64,000 nt of DNA from positions 1-64,000 of the forward strand of contig CATOSU010000014.1 in the NCBI GenBank assembly GCA_951812615.1, given 5' to 3'. This DNA comes from an uncultured Paracoccaceae bacterium. Lineage in GTDB: Bacteria > Pseudomonadota > Alphaproteobacteria > Rhodobacterales > Rhodobacteraceae. The translations under genes and the position numbers were made by a program. This document shows positions 35,352-44,695 of this stretch, one piece after another (the first letter of the stretch is position 1; each line of letters begins with the position of its first letter). Below the pieces are notes generated by a model. That model saw nothing but the letters and a program-made list of their open reading frames with translations. It searched no databases and was not told the origin of the DNA.

Positions 35352-35702
35352 ATGCAGCGGTTCATAATCGAAATGGGCATGGGCAATGATCTGTATGGTC
35401 AGGATTACACCAAGGCCGCGTCCCGTGCGATCGAGAGTGCGATCCGCCATTCCACGATCCCGATGTTCGGCGCGCTTGGTGTCCCGCATGACGCGATGCA
35501 GGTGAAGGTGACCATCGGCGTGCAGGAGCCCGGTCAGGTGGATTGCGTGGCGCTGGCCGCTGAACTGCCACGCGGGCAGGCGCAGGTGCACGCGGTCCGG
35601 GGTGGTCTGAACGTGGTGAACCCGGACAATGGTGATGTCAGCGTCATCGCCACGGCGGCGGTGGAGGCGTTTTTGTCCAAAGATGCGCTGCAGGGCGGCT
35701 GA
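35352..35702 (+). CDS. Lin0512-family protein, copy 2
   Basis: 116-residue paralogue of the previous gene: IIEMGMGNDLYGQDYTKAASRAIESAIRHSTI aligns with the FGMGTSLRRQDYTTAA region of copy 1, and VKVTIGVQEPGQVD with VEIGVQHPDKVD. It starts one base after the copy 1 stop and ends directly at the following metallophosphoesterase start. The two differ enough to have separate roles, so a hetero-oligomer is plausible. Confidence 0.75.
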   Translation: MQRFIIEMGMGNDLYGQDYTKAASRAIESAIRHSTIPMFGALGVPHDAMQVKVTIGVQEPGQVDCVALAAELPRGQAQVHAVRGGLNVVNPDNGDVSVIATAAVEAFLSKDALQGG

Positions 35703-36507
35703 ATGGCAGATCCGGGCCAGCCGGAGGTTGTAACCTACACCGCCAGTCCACCGCGTTGGCCGTCCGGGCTGCAGCTGCGGATCGCAATGCTGTCGGACCT
35801 GCATGCCTGCAGCCGCTGGATGCCGTTGCCAAAAGTGCAGGCGGTGGTTGACCGGACCCGGGCGCTGAACCCGGACCTGATCCTGCTGCCGGGCGATTTT
35901 CCCGGGCATCTGCCGCTGTCGCGCCCGCTGGCACCGGCTGAGGTGGCTGGTGCGCTGGCCCGGCTGAGCGCGCCTCTGGGCGTTTTCGCGGTGACCGGCA
36001 ACCATGACTGGAAGGACGACCGGAGGCGCGGCGCAACCGCCTGCCGCGGACGTTCTGGCACGATGCGTTGGAAAATGTCGGCATTCCGGTTTTGTCCAAC
36101 CGGCATCAGGTCCTGCAGCAGGGCGGGTTCCGTTTCGCCCTCGCCGGGCTCGAATCGCAACGCGCCTATGGTAAATGGCGGCGTGTCGGACGCGGGGCGC
36201 AGGATGTCGAAAAGGCGCTGGACGGCATAGCACCGGACATGTTCACCCTGTTGCTGGCGCATGAGCCGGATATCTTCGAGGAACTGGACAGCCGGGTGGA
36301 TCTTACTTTGTCGGGGCATACGCATGGCGGGCAGATCCGCCTGTTCGGGCGGCATGGGTCGTGCCGTCGGATTATGGCCGGCGGTTTGCCTATGGGCAGC
36401 ACGACAGCGACGGGCGCAGCTTGATCGTGTCGGGCGGGCTGGGCTGTTCGGGGCTGCCGGTGCGGTGGAACATGCCGCCGGAACTGACCGTGGTGGAACT
36501 GGCATGA
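35703..36507 (+). pseudogene. calcineurin-like metallophosphoesterase, two frameshifts
   Basis: All metal-binding blocks of a YkuE-like phosphoesterase are present but in three frames. Frame 1 (from 35703): AMLSDLHA, LLPGDFPG and VTGNHDW. After a missing C near 36020, frame 2 gives [27 protein letters not shown] and [12 protein letters not shown]. After another lost base near 36351, frame 3 gives [30 protein letters not shown] and the C-terminus. The final TGA overlaps the cobQ ATG. Repaired length about 268 residues. Both lesions are one-base losses in G/C runs, so sequencing error is a strong alternative. Confidence 0.8.
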
Positions 36508-37948
36508 CCGCGCTGATGTTTCAGGGCACCGGGTCTAACGTTGGCAAGTCGATGCTGGTCGCGGGGCTGTGCCGGGCATTGCGGCGGCGCGGGTTGTCGG
36601 TGGCGCCGTTCAAGCCGCAGAACATGTCGAACAATGCTGCCGTCACCGCGGACGGGGGCGAGATCGGGCGTGCGCAGGCTTTGCAGGCTCTGGCCTGCGG
36701 GCTGGTGCCGCATACGGACATGAACCCGGTTCTGCTGAAGCCCGAAACCGATACGGGCGCGCAGGTGGTGGTGCAGGGCCGGCGCGTGGCGACGGTGCGG
36801 GCGGGCGCTTACGCGCGGATGAAGCCCGATCTGATGGCGCCGGTGCTGGAAAGTTTCGGACGGTTGCGGGCCGCCCACGACGTCGTTCTGGTCGAGGGTG
36901 CGGGCAGCCCGGCCGAGATCAACCTGCGGCCTGGGGACATTGCCAACATGGCTTCGCGGTTGCTGCGGACCTGCCCGTGATCCTGATCGGCGACATTGAC
37001 CGGGGCGGGGTCATCGCGCAGATGGCCGGCACGGCGGCGGTTCTCGGGCAGGAGGATCTGAACGCGATAAAGGGATTTGTTATCAACAAGTTTCGCGGCG
37101 ATCCTCAGCTTTTCGAGGACGGTTATGAGATGATTTCCGAGCATACCGGCTGGCCCGGCTTCGGGGTGGTGCCGTGGTTCCCGGATGCGTGGAAACTGCC
37201 GGCCGAGGATGCGCTCGACATTGCCTCCCGGCGGGGCGACGGGGCGGTGCGGATCGTCTGCCTTGGCCTGTCGCGGATCGCGAATTTCGACGATCTCGAT
37301 CCGCTGGCGCAGGCAACCGGGGTCTCGGTCGAGGTTCTGCGTGCCGGTCAGCCGATCCCGGGGGACGCGGATCTGGTCATTCTCCCGGGCAGCAAATCGA
37401 CGCGGGGCGATCTGGCGTTCCTGCGCGAACAGGGATGGGACATCGACCTGACGGCGCATCACCGGCGCGGCGGGCGTGTGCTGGGCATTTGCGGCGGGTT
37501 TCAGATGCTGGGCCGCATGGTGCATGATCCTGACGGGATCGAGGGGCCGGCAGGGTCCAGCCCCGGTCTGGGCCTGCTGGACGTGGAAACCGTGATGACC
37601 GGGGACAAGCGCCTGACCGAGACCGATGCCGTCCATGCCGCAACCGGTCTGTCCTTCACGGGGTACGAGATCCATATCGGCCGGACCGAAGGGGCCGACC
37701 GCGACCGCCCGTTTGCGCATGTCGCGGGACGGGCAGAAGGGGCGCAGACCGCTGATGGCCGCGTTGCCGGCAGCTATCTGCACGGCATGTTCCGCGACGA
37801 TGCCTTTCGCGCGGCCTTTCTGCGGGCGCTGGGTGCGGGGGACACGCAGGGGGCTTACGCAGCCACGGTTGACACCGCGCTGGACGATCTGGCCACGCAT
37901 CTGGAATCCCATCTGGACGTCGAAGGCCTGATCGGGGCGGCCCGTTGA
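36504..37948 (+). pseudogene. cobQ: cobyric acid synthase CobQ, one frameshift
   Basis: The N-terminal [18 protein letters not shown] (P-loop), [12 protein letters not shown] and [21 protein letters not shown] are in frame 1. At about 36951 one G is missing (ATGGCTTC instead of ATGGGCTTC). Frame 2 continues [39 protein letters not shown] (glutaminase Cys) and GSYLHGMF. Repaired length is about 482 residues, normal for CobQ, which amidates b, d, e and g side chains. As every other pathway gene is intact, a sequencing error is more likely than loss, but real inactivation would block de novo synthesis. Confidence 0.85.
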
Positions 37949-37981
37949 CTTTTCGTTCAGAATGCCGCCGGGTCAGTGTCG

Positions 37982-39148
37982 ATGACACCTGACACCGGCC
38001 CTGCGCGCGGGTTTGACACCGCCGAGTATCGTGCCCGCACCGCACGGGCTCAGGCCCTGATGGCCGAGCAGGGGCTGTCAGCGCTGTTGCTGACAACGGA
38101 GCCGGAGGTGCGCTATTTCTCCGGCTACCTGACCCGGTTCTGGGAAAGCCCGACACGGCCCTGGTTTCTGATCGTTCCGGCAGCGGGGGATCCGGTGGCG
38201 GTGATCCCGTCCATCGGGGCGCCGCTGTTGGCCCGGGGCTGGATCCGCGACATCCGGACATGGCGCGCGCCCGCGCCCGAAGATGACGGCGTGACGCTGC
38301 TGGCCGATACGCTGCGCGAACTGGCGCCGGGGCCGGTCGGGGTGCCGATGGGCCATGAAACCCATTTGCGGATGCCGCTCGCGGACTGGCAGCGGCTGCG
38401 CGATGTGCCGGGGGTGGATCTGGTCCCCGATGGCGGCATTCTGCGGCGGTTGCGGCTGATCAAGTCCGAGGCGGAGATTGCCAAGACCGCTGCCGCCTGT
38501 GCGGTGGCCAGCCGGGCCTTTGCACGGGTGACTGAGGTGATGGCGCGCGGCATGACGCTGGATACGGTTTTTCGCCGGTTTCAGATGCTCTGCCTCGAGG
38601 AGGGCGCGGACTGGGTCCCGTACCTCGCCGGCGGGGCGGGGCCGGGCGGATACGCCGATGTCATCTCGCCCGCCGGGCCGCAGGCTCTGCGCGCCGGCGA
38701 TGTGCTGATGCTGGATACCGGGTTGGTCCGTGACGGGTATTTCTGCGATTTCGACCGCAACTTTTCCATCGGTCCGCCGACGGCTCAGGTCCGCAATGCC
38801 CATGCCCGGCTGATCGAGGCGACACAGGCCGGGCTGGCGGCGGCGCGCCCCGGCGCGACTGCGGCAGATGTCTTTCACGCGATGGACCGGATCGTGACCG
38901 ATGGCGCCGGCGGGTCCGATGCCGGGCGGCTGGGCCACGGGCTGGGTATGCAGCTGACGGAATGGCCGTCGCTGATCCCGGACGACCATACCGTGCTGGA
39001 ACCGGGTATGGTGCTGACGCTGGAACCGGGGCTGGAAACCGGGCCGGGCCGGATCATGGTGCACGAGGAAAACATCGTGCTGCGCGAACACGGTGCGGAT
39101 CTGCTGTCGGATCCTGCCAGTGCCGACATCCCGGTGACCGGAGGATAA
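37982..39148 (+). CDS. M24-family metallopeptidase (Xaa-Pro dipeptidase/ectoine-hydrolase-like)
   Basis: 388-residue creatinase/aminopeptidase-P fold. The N-terminal domain (about 1-160) has ALLLTTEPEVRYFSGY; the catalytic pita-bread domain carries the five metal ligands in LDTGLV, CDFDRNFSIG, GRLGHGLGM, VLTLEPGLE and MVHEENIVL. The ATG at 37982 is chosen over a GTG two codons earlier. The next gene is an Asp/Glu racemase-like protein; this pairing resembles ectoine-utilisation EutD/EutA, but the other eut genes are absent, so the substrate stays open. Confidence 0.82.
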   Translation: MTPDTGPARGFDTAEYRARTARAQALMAEQGLSALLLTTEPEVRYFSGYLTRFWESPTRPWFLIVPAAGDPVAVIPSIGAPLLARGWIRDIRTWRAPAPEDDGVTLLADTLRELAPGPVGVPMGHETHLRMPLADWQRLRDVPGVDLVPDGGILRRLRLIKSEAEIAKTAAACAVASRAFARVTEVMARGMTLDTVFRRFQMLCLEEGADWVPYLAGGAGPGGYADVISPAGPQALRAGDVLMLDTGLVRDGYFCDFDRNFSIGPPTAQVRNAHARLIEATQAGLAAARPGATAADVFHAMDRIVTDGAGGSDAGRLGHGLGMQLTEWPSLIPDDHTVLEPGMVLTLEPGLETGPGRIMVHEENIVLREHGADLLSDPASADIPVTGG

Positions 39149-39149
39149 G

Positions 39150-39878
39150 ATGACCGCCTTTCCCTACCGTCTGGACCCCGAAGAACCCGCCCGGCTGGGC
39201 CTCATCGTCTTGCAGTCCGACGAACGGCTGGAACGGGATTTCCGCACGCTTTTGCCCGACGATGCGGCGCTGTTTGTGTCCCGCGTGCCCAGCGACCCGG
39301 ATGTCACGCCCGAAACCCTGCGCCGGATGGAACAGCATCTGCAGGGCGCGGCCGCGCTGCTGCCGGATGCCGGGCGCTATCGCGCGATCGGCTATGGCTG
39401 CACGTCCGGCACGGCGCAGATCGGGTCTGCGCGCATTGCCGAACTGGTCGGCGCGGGGGCCCCGGCACAGACGGTGACCGAGCCGGTTTCGGCCCTGATC
39501 GCGGCCTGCCGGTTTTTGGGGCTGCGCCGGCTGACGCTGCTGTCGCCCTATGTCGAGGACGTGTCGCAACGGCTGCGCGACGTGCTGGCCGGAAGCGGTA
39601 TCGACACGCCGGTTTTCGGCAGTTTCGATGAGGGCGAGGAGGCGCGGGTGTCGCGAATCCATCCCGACAGCATTGTCGAGGCCGCGGTATCGCTGGCCGC
39701 CGGGGCCGAGGGGGAGGCGCTGTTTCTGAGCTGCACCAACCTGCGCGGGGTCGAGGCTGGCCCGGAGATCGCCCGCCGCATCGGCAGGCCGGTCCTGTCC
39801 AGCAACCTCGTTCTGGCGTGGCATATGTGTGTGCTGGCGGGGCTGACCCCGCCGGCGCTGGATCACAGCGCGTCGTAA
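39150..39878 (+). CDS. Asp/Glu racemase / maleate isomerase / arylmalonate decarboxylase-like
   Basis: 242-residue two-cysteine isomerase fold. The two expected catalytic cysteines are in IGYGCTSGTAQIG and FLSCTNLRG. LIVLQSDERLERDFRTLLP at the N-terminus matches EutA/maleate isomerase-like proteins. It starts one base after the M24 peptidase stop and is clearly cotranscribed. Its 3' end overlaps the convergent serine hydrolase gene by 16 bases. Confidence 0.78.
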   Translation: MTAFPYRLDPEEPARLGLIVLQSDERLERDFRTLLPDDAALFVSRVPSDPDVTPETLRRMEQHLQGAAALLPDAGRYRAIGYGCTSGTAQIGSARIAELVGAGAPAQTVTEPVSALIAACRFLGLRRLTLLSPYVEDVSQRLRDVLAGSGIDTPVFGSFDEGEEARVSRIHPDSIVEAAVSLAAGAEGEALFLSCTNLRGVEAGPEIARRIGRPVLSSNLVLAWHMCVLAGLTPPALDHSAS

Positions 39879-41026
39879 ACCGCGTCGATCAGCCTCTGAC
39901 CACGGGCATTCAGCAGGAACCCGCCGCCCATCTTGTTCATCACATAAGACATCGCCAGCCGCTTGTCGGGATCGGCGAAGCCGAAGCTGCCGCCGGCACC
40001 GACATGGCCGAATGCCCCGTCCGGGATCAGGAAGGAAACCGCCGCATCGACGGGGGCAGGGCGGTTGTCGATGCACAGCATGAACCCCTGCCCGAAGCGG
40101 GTGTTGATCATCAGGTTCTCGTCCGGTTCGCCGCGCGAGGACGGCGTGCGCATCGCGTCGATCCGTTCTGCCGACACCAGCCCGCCGCCGCCATTGGCCA
40201 GCGGTGTGAACATGCCGGCGAGGGCTCGGGCGTTGCCGATCCCGCCGGAAGCGCCCAGCTCGGCTCGGTGGGCGCGGGGTTCGTTATAGTTCAGGTTGCC
40301 GACATTGAGCATGGACCGGGCCTGCAGGCTGTTGTTGTCACGCAGGATCGCCTTCATGTAGATCGACATTTCCTCGCCCTTGCCCAGTTTATGGAACCGG
40401 ACCGGGGCGACGCGGTGTTCCTCGGTCTCTGGCAGACCGATATGGAAATCGAGCCCCAGAGGACCGGCAACCTCTTCAGCGAAGAACCGGCCCAGACTGC
40501 GGCCCGTCACCCGCCGGATCAGCTCTCCCAGCAGCCAGCCGAAGGTGAACATGTGATACCCGGTGGCCGTGCCGGGCGTCCAATAGGGTGTTTCGGCGGC
40601 CAGCCGGTCTGTCATGTAGGTCCAGTCGGCAAAGGCGCCGTCCTTGACGTCCTCGCGGATCGCCGGCAGCCCCGCGGTGTGATCCAGCAGCATCCGCACG
40701 GTGACGGCGTCCTTGCCGGCCTGCCCGAATTCGGGCCAGTAGCGCATGACCGGCGCGTCGAGGTCCAGCGCGCCCCGCTCGATCAGCATGTGCACGCACA
40801 GCGCCGTGGCCGCCTTGGTGTTGGAAAAGGCGATACAGATCGTATCCTCGTCCCAGGTGGTTTCGTGCGCCTCGTCCCGGTGCCCGCCCCAGAGGTCGAT
40901 CACGGTTTCGCCCTCCAGCGTCAGACACAGCGATGCACCCAGCTCTCCCAGCGTTTCGAAATTGTCGGCAAACAATTCGGCGACCTTGCGAAACCGGTGA
41001 TCGGCCACACCTGCAATCATACTCAT
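39863..41026 (-). CDS. serine hydrolase of the beta-lactamase (class C/EstB) family
   Basis: 387-residue penicillin-recognising fold. FSNTKAAT gives the S-x-x-K nucleophile and base, YHMFTFGW holds the tyrosine motif, and HVGAGGSFGFAD is the C-terminal H/K-x-G element. No signal peptide is seen, so a cytoplasmic esterase is more likely than a periplasmic beta-lactamase. The start at 41026 has a GGAGG site six bases away. Confidence 0.8.
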   Translation of the reverse strand: MSMIAGVADHRFRKVAELFADNFETLGELGASLCLTLEGETVIDLWGGHRDEAHETTWDEDTICIAFSNTKAATALCVHMLIERGALDLDAPVMRYWPEFGQAGKDAVTVRMLLDHTAGLPAIREDVKDGAFADWTYMTDRLAAETPYWTPGTATGYHMFTFGWLLGELIRRVTGRSLGRFFAEEVAGPLGLDFHIGLPETEEHRVAPVRFHKLGKGEEMSIYMKAILRDNNSLQARSMLNVGNLNYNEPRAHRAELGASGGIGNARALAGMFTPLANGGGGLVSAERIDAMRTPSSRGEPDENLMINTRFGQGFMLCIDNRPAPVDAAVSFLIPDGAFGHVGAGGSFGFADPDKRLAMSYVMNKMGGGFLLNARGQRLIDAVYDAL

Positions 41027-41125
41027 TCCTGTCCTCCGCGGGATGCTCTGCTGCACCTCTCTGGCGTTAGCGTGTAATGCGTGCACCCGCATTGCGTCAA
41101 AGGGTCCGGTGGTTATGATCGGCGC

Positions 41126-42052
41126 ATGGACACGCTTTCATTCACCCCCGAACTGGGCCGCGGCCCCGAAGACGTTCTGATCTGTGATGACGGCACGCTG
41201 CTGACCGGGCTGGAGGATGGCCGGGTTTTGCGTATTTCGGCCGACCTGATCAGGGTCGAACAGATCGGCGATACCGGTGGCAGGCCGCTGGGGCTGGAAC
41301 ATCTGCCGGACGGGCGGGTGCTGATCTGCGATGCTTTTAAGGGGTTGCTGGCGCTGACGCCGGAAACCGGGGCGCTGCAGCGTTATGCCGACGACCCGCT
41401 GCCGTTTTGCAACAATGCCTCGGTGGCGCGCGATGGCACGGTCTACTTCTCGTCCTCTTCACGCCGTCACCCGATCGAGCATTCGACCCGCGACATCGTC
41501 GAAGCGCGCCCGACCGGATCGCTTTGGCGCTGCTCCCCGGACGGGATCTGCGATCGTCTGGTGGATGGGCTTTATTTTGCGAACGGTGTGGTGCTGAGCG
41601 CCGATGAAAGCCACGTTCTGGTGGCCGAAACCGGCGCCGCAGGGGTGCAGCGGCACTGGCTGAGCGGGCCGGACGCGGGCGTGACCGAGCCGCTTCTGAG
41701 CGGGCTCGACAGCTTGCCCGACAATATGTCGGTAGCGGCGCATGGCCGGATCTGGATCGCGCTGGTGGCGCCGGCGGATGCCGTGCGCGCCCTGTGGCGG
41801 CTGCCCTTTGCGCTGCGCTGGCTGGCGGTGCGGCTGCGCGGGGACGGCGCGCCCGCCGACCGGCTGCACGTGATGTCGGTGGCTCCGGACGGCAGCGACC
41901 CCCGGCATATTGATCTGACCGCCGCGGGCTACCGGTTTGTCACCGGGGTGCGGGCCGGGGAGGATGCGCTTTATCTGGGCTCCATCGTTGAAAACCGCAT
42001 CGCGCGGATGGAGCTGCCGCCGGCACAACGCGGCAGGCCGGGCAGAGCCTGA
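41126..42052 (+). CDS. SMP-30 / strictosidine-synthase-like beta-propeller protein
   Basis: 308-residue six-bladed propeller. It has GPEDVLICDDGTLLTGLEDG, FCNNASVARDGTVYFS and FANGVVLSADESHVLVAET, matching the strictosidine synthase/APMAP branch rather than gluconolactonase. Family members are lactonases or arylesterases, and activity here is unknown. It is divergent from the serine hydrolase, with 99 bases between the starts. Confidence 0.75.
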   Translation: MDTLSFTPELGRGPEDVLICDDGTLLTGLEDGRVLRISADLIRVEQIGDTGGRPLGLEHLPDGRVLICDAFKGLLALTPETGALQRYADDPLPFCNNASVARDGTVYFSSSSRRHPIEHSTRDIVEARPTGSLWRCSPDGICDRLVDGLYFANGVVLSADESHVLVAETGAAGVQRHWLSGPDAGVTEPLLSGLDSLPDNMSVAAHGRIWIALVAPADAVRALWRLPFALRWLAVRLRGDGAPADRLHVMSVAPDGSDPRHIDLTAAGYRFVTGVRAGEDALYLGSIVENRIARMELPPAQRGRPGRA

Positions 42053-42175
42053 CCGCAGAATTGACCTGGCCCGGCGCGGGGGCGGACCAATGCCCGCCCC
42101 GCGCTTTTCCGGGTTTTGCGAAATCTCCGCTTCGAATAGGTCTCTGGAGGAACTCCGCAAAGAAGGGATGGGAAT

Positions 42176-43119
42176 TTGTCCGACACAGCCGCAGAAATAA
42201 TCCTCCACAACTACCCGGCGTCGCCGGTCGCTGAAAAGGTGCGCGTCGCGCTGGGCATCAAGGCGTGCGCGTGGCGCGATGTCGAGATCCCGCGCCTGCC
42301 GCCGAAACCGATGCTGACCGCGCTGACCGGCGGCTACCGGCGCACGCCGGTCATGCAGATCGGGGCCGACATCTATTGCGACAGCCAGTGCATCATTCGC
42401 GAGCTGGAGCGGCACTGTCCGGCGCCATCCTATATGCCGACCACCGAGGCCGGTCTGATGTGGTGTCTCAGCCGCTGGACGGACGGGGCGTTGTTCGATC
42501 TGGCGGTGAAGCTTGTCCTCGGGTCGGCAGGAGACAATCTGCCCAAAGATTTTGCCGAGGACCGGGGCCGGCTCTATCTGGGCGAGGACTGGGCCGAAGG
42601 GCTGCGGACCGCAAACGCGCAGCTGCCCATCTCGTCGCACAGATGCGTGCGCCGCTGTCGTGGCTGGACGCCCAGCTGCGGGACGGGCGCAGCTTCCTGC
42701 TGGGGGCCGACCCGGCGGCGATCGACGCGCAGATCTATCACGTTGTCTGGTTTGTGCGGGGCCGCTGGGACGGCGGGCCGTCGATGCTGTCGGAGTTTCC
42801 TGACCTCGTGCGCTGGGAGGACAACGTCCGCGCCATCGGTCACGGAACGCCAACCGCGATGAGCCCGGAAGAGGCCATCGCACGCGCCAGGGCGCTGGAG
42901 CCTGCCACGCCCACCGGTGTGACCGAGAACGATCCGCAGGGGCTGAGCGTGGGGATGTCGGTGACGGTCAGCCCCGATGTCGATGGTGGAGAACAGCCGG
43001 TGGAAGGTGCGGTTCGCTATGCGGATGCCGAAACCATCGGGATCGACCGTACAACTGACGACGTCGGCACGGTTTGCGTGCATTTCCCGCGCGCCGGTTA
43101 CCGGGTCGAAGCCGACTGA
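42176..43119 (+). pseudogene. glutathione S-transferase family protein, one frameshift
   Basis: The N-terminal thioredoxin-like domain (ILHNYPASPVAEKVRVALG....YRRTPVMQIGADIYCDSQCIIREL) starts at a TTG (42176). The helical domain continues to about 42620, where one base is missing; a second frame then gives HLVAQMRAPLSWLDAQLRDG and FLLGADPAAIDAQIYHV. A C-terminal beta-rich extension (VGMSVTVSPDVDGG....TVCVHFPRAGYRV) goes beyond a standard GST. Repaired length is about 314 residues. Sequencing error is the main alternative to true decay. Confidence 0.75.
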
Positions 43120-43151
43120 GCTGCAAACCCGGCGGGCACAGCGCCCGCCGG

Positions 43152-44294
43152 TCAGAGCCCCATCTGCCGCACGGCCAGATCGCGCATGATCTCCTCCGAT
43201 CCGCCGCCGATCGCCATCACCTTAACCTCGCGATAGACCCGTTCCACCGGGTTGCCGCGCAGATATCCCGCGCCGCCAAAGATCTGCATCGCCTCGCTCG
43301 CACAGGATTCCAGCGCCTTTGAGGTGAAAACCTTGGCCTTGCAGATCTCGGCCACCGGCATCGGGCCTTCGTTCACCATCCAGCAGATCTGGTTGAGATA
43401 GGTTTCGACCGCATCGATGCTGGCGGACATGTCCGCGAATTTGTGCCGGATCACCTGATGCCGGATCAGCGGTTTGCCGAAGGTTTCCCGCTCCCGCGCC
43501 CAGTCGAGTGCGGCGTCGAAACAAACCTTCATCATGCCCAGCATGCCCGCGATCAGACCGACACGTTCAAGGTTGAAGTTCTCCATGACCGCGAGAAAGC
43601 CGCGATCTTCCTCGCCCATCAGGCATTCCGCCGAAACGCGGGCATCGTCAAAATGCAGCGTCGCCTGATCCGAACACCACCAGCCCATTTTGCGCGGCAG
43701 GGCGGTGCGCGAGAACCCGGGCGTGTCTGCCTCGACAAAGAACAGCGAAATGCCGGTCAGCCCGGGCCCGCCGGTGCGCGCGGCGACCACGAAATAATCC
43801 GACGTCATGCCCCCGGTGATGAAGGTCTTGGACCCGTTCAGCACGAAATGGTTGCCGTCACGCCGGGCGGTTGTCGTCAGGCTGGCCACGTCCGAGCCGC
43901 CGCCGGGTTCGGTGATGCCAAGGCTGGAGCCCTTTTGCCCCGACAGGATTTCGGGCAGGACGCGCGCCTTGATCTCTTCTGAGGCCAGCCGGGCAATCGG
44001 ATCGAGCGAAATCGACCGCCCGCCGACTGCCGCCGCAACACCGCCAGTGGCACAGCGCGCCATTTCCTCGGCATAGGCCGCGCGCATGAAACAGTCGTCA
44101 AAGCCCAGCCCGCCATATTCCTCGTCGATGCCGAACCCCCAGACCCCGAGCGCGCCCAGCCTTTCGTGGATCTCCCACGGGATTTCGCCGGCTTCGTCCC
44201 ACGCGTCGGCATGGGGTGTGATTTCATTGGCCACGAAGCTGCGGATCGTGTCGCGGAAAGCCACGCGCTCGGGTGTATCAAAGGGGTTTTTCAT
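43152..44294 (-). CDS. acyl-CoA dehydrogenase
   Basis: 380-residue flavoprotein of the acyl-CoA dehydrogenase family. SSLGITEPGGGSDVASLTTTA is the FAD/substrate-binding signature, LNGSKTFITGG follows, and QIFGGAGYLRGNPVERVYREVK and IGGGSEEIMRDL are the C-terminal signature with the probable catalytic Glu in SEEIM or nearby. The start at 44294 has a GGGAGG site. It stands alone, with no electron-transfer flavoprotein or thiolase beside it, so the acyl substrate is not readable. Confidence 0.88.
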   Translation of the reverse strand: MKNPFDTPERVAFRDTIRSFVANEITPHADAWDEAGEIPWEIHERLGALGVWGFGIDEEYGGLGFDDCFMRAAYAEEMARCATGGVAAAVGGRSISLDPIARLASEEIKARVLPEILSGQKGSSLGITEPGGGSDVASLTTTARRDGNHFVLNGSKTFITGGMTSDYFVVAARTGGPGLTGISLFFVEADTPGFSRTALPRKMGWWCSDQATLHFDDARVSAECLMGEEDRGFLAVMENFNLERVGLIAGMLGMMKVCFDAALDWARERETFGKPLIRHQVIRHKFADMSASIDAVETYLNQICWMVNEGPMPVAEICKAKVFTSKALESCASEAMQIFGGAGYLRGNPVERVYREVKVMAIGGGSEEIMRDLAVRQMGL

Positions 44295-44695
44295 ATGCGT
44301 CCTCCCTGTTCGCGGGACCTGACCGGCCGCGGTTTGCCCCTGCCTAGCACGGATGCGCCACAGGCGACGGGTGACGTTGCGGAGCCGGGTTTCTGACCGC
44401 ACGGGCAAAAGCCCGGGTCGGCGCAGGCTGCGCCGCGCTGATACCCTTGTGCCGGGCTTCGGGTCTGGGTTTGTCGTCGCAGCGGCAAAGAGATCTTGCA
44501 GCGCGTCGTCCGGCCAGCCGAGATAACCTTTGACATTCACGGTGTTTTTTGCGGATCGTTGCAGGACCGCACCGGCGGGCGGAAGACAGTATTTGAGAAT
44601 GGATTGAAGACACGGGGCCTGATTGCGCTCAGGATCGGGCAGGACAGGCCCGCGCGGGATCAACGCACTGCACGCGGGAACGACAGGGAAACAGA
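44295..44695. other. 401-base gap before the unknown two-gene locus
   Basis: It separates two divergent genes. A small stem (GGCGCA-GGC-TGCGCC near 44430) and an AT-richer stretch around 44520-44545 are the only structure seen. No short gene with a plausible ribosome-binding site was found. It must hold promoters for both flanks. Confidence 0.4.

Noticed and set aside
37982-39148. DMSP lyase DddP, also an M24-fold protein common in roseobacters
   Set aside because: The protein is shorter than DddP, keeps all five peptidase metal ligands and lacks the long N-terminal region I associate with DddP.
39863-41026. Calling this gene a beta-lactamase resistance gene
   Set aside because: It has the fold motifs but no signal peptide; an esterase-type serine hydrolase is more likely.
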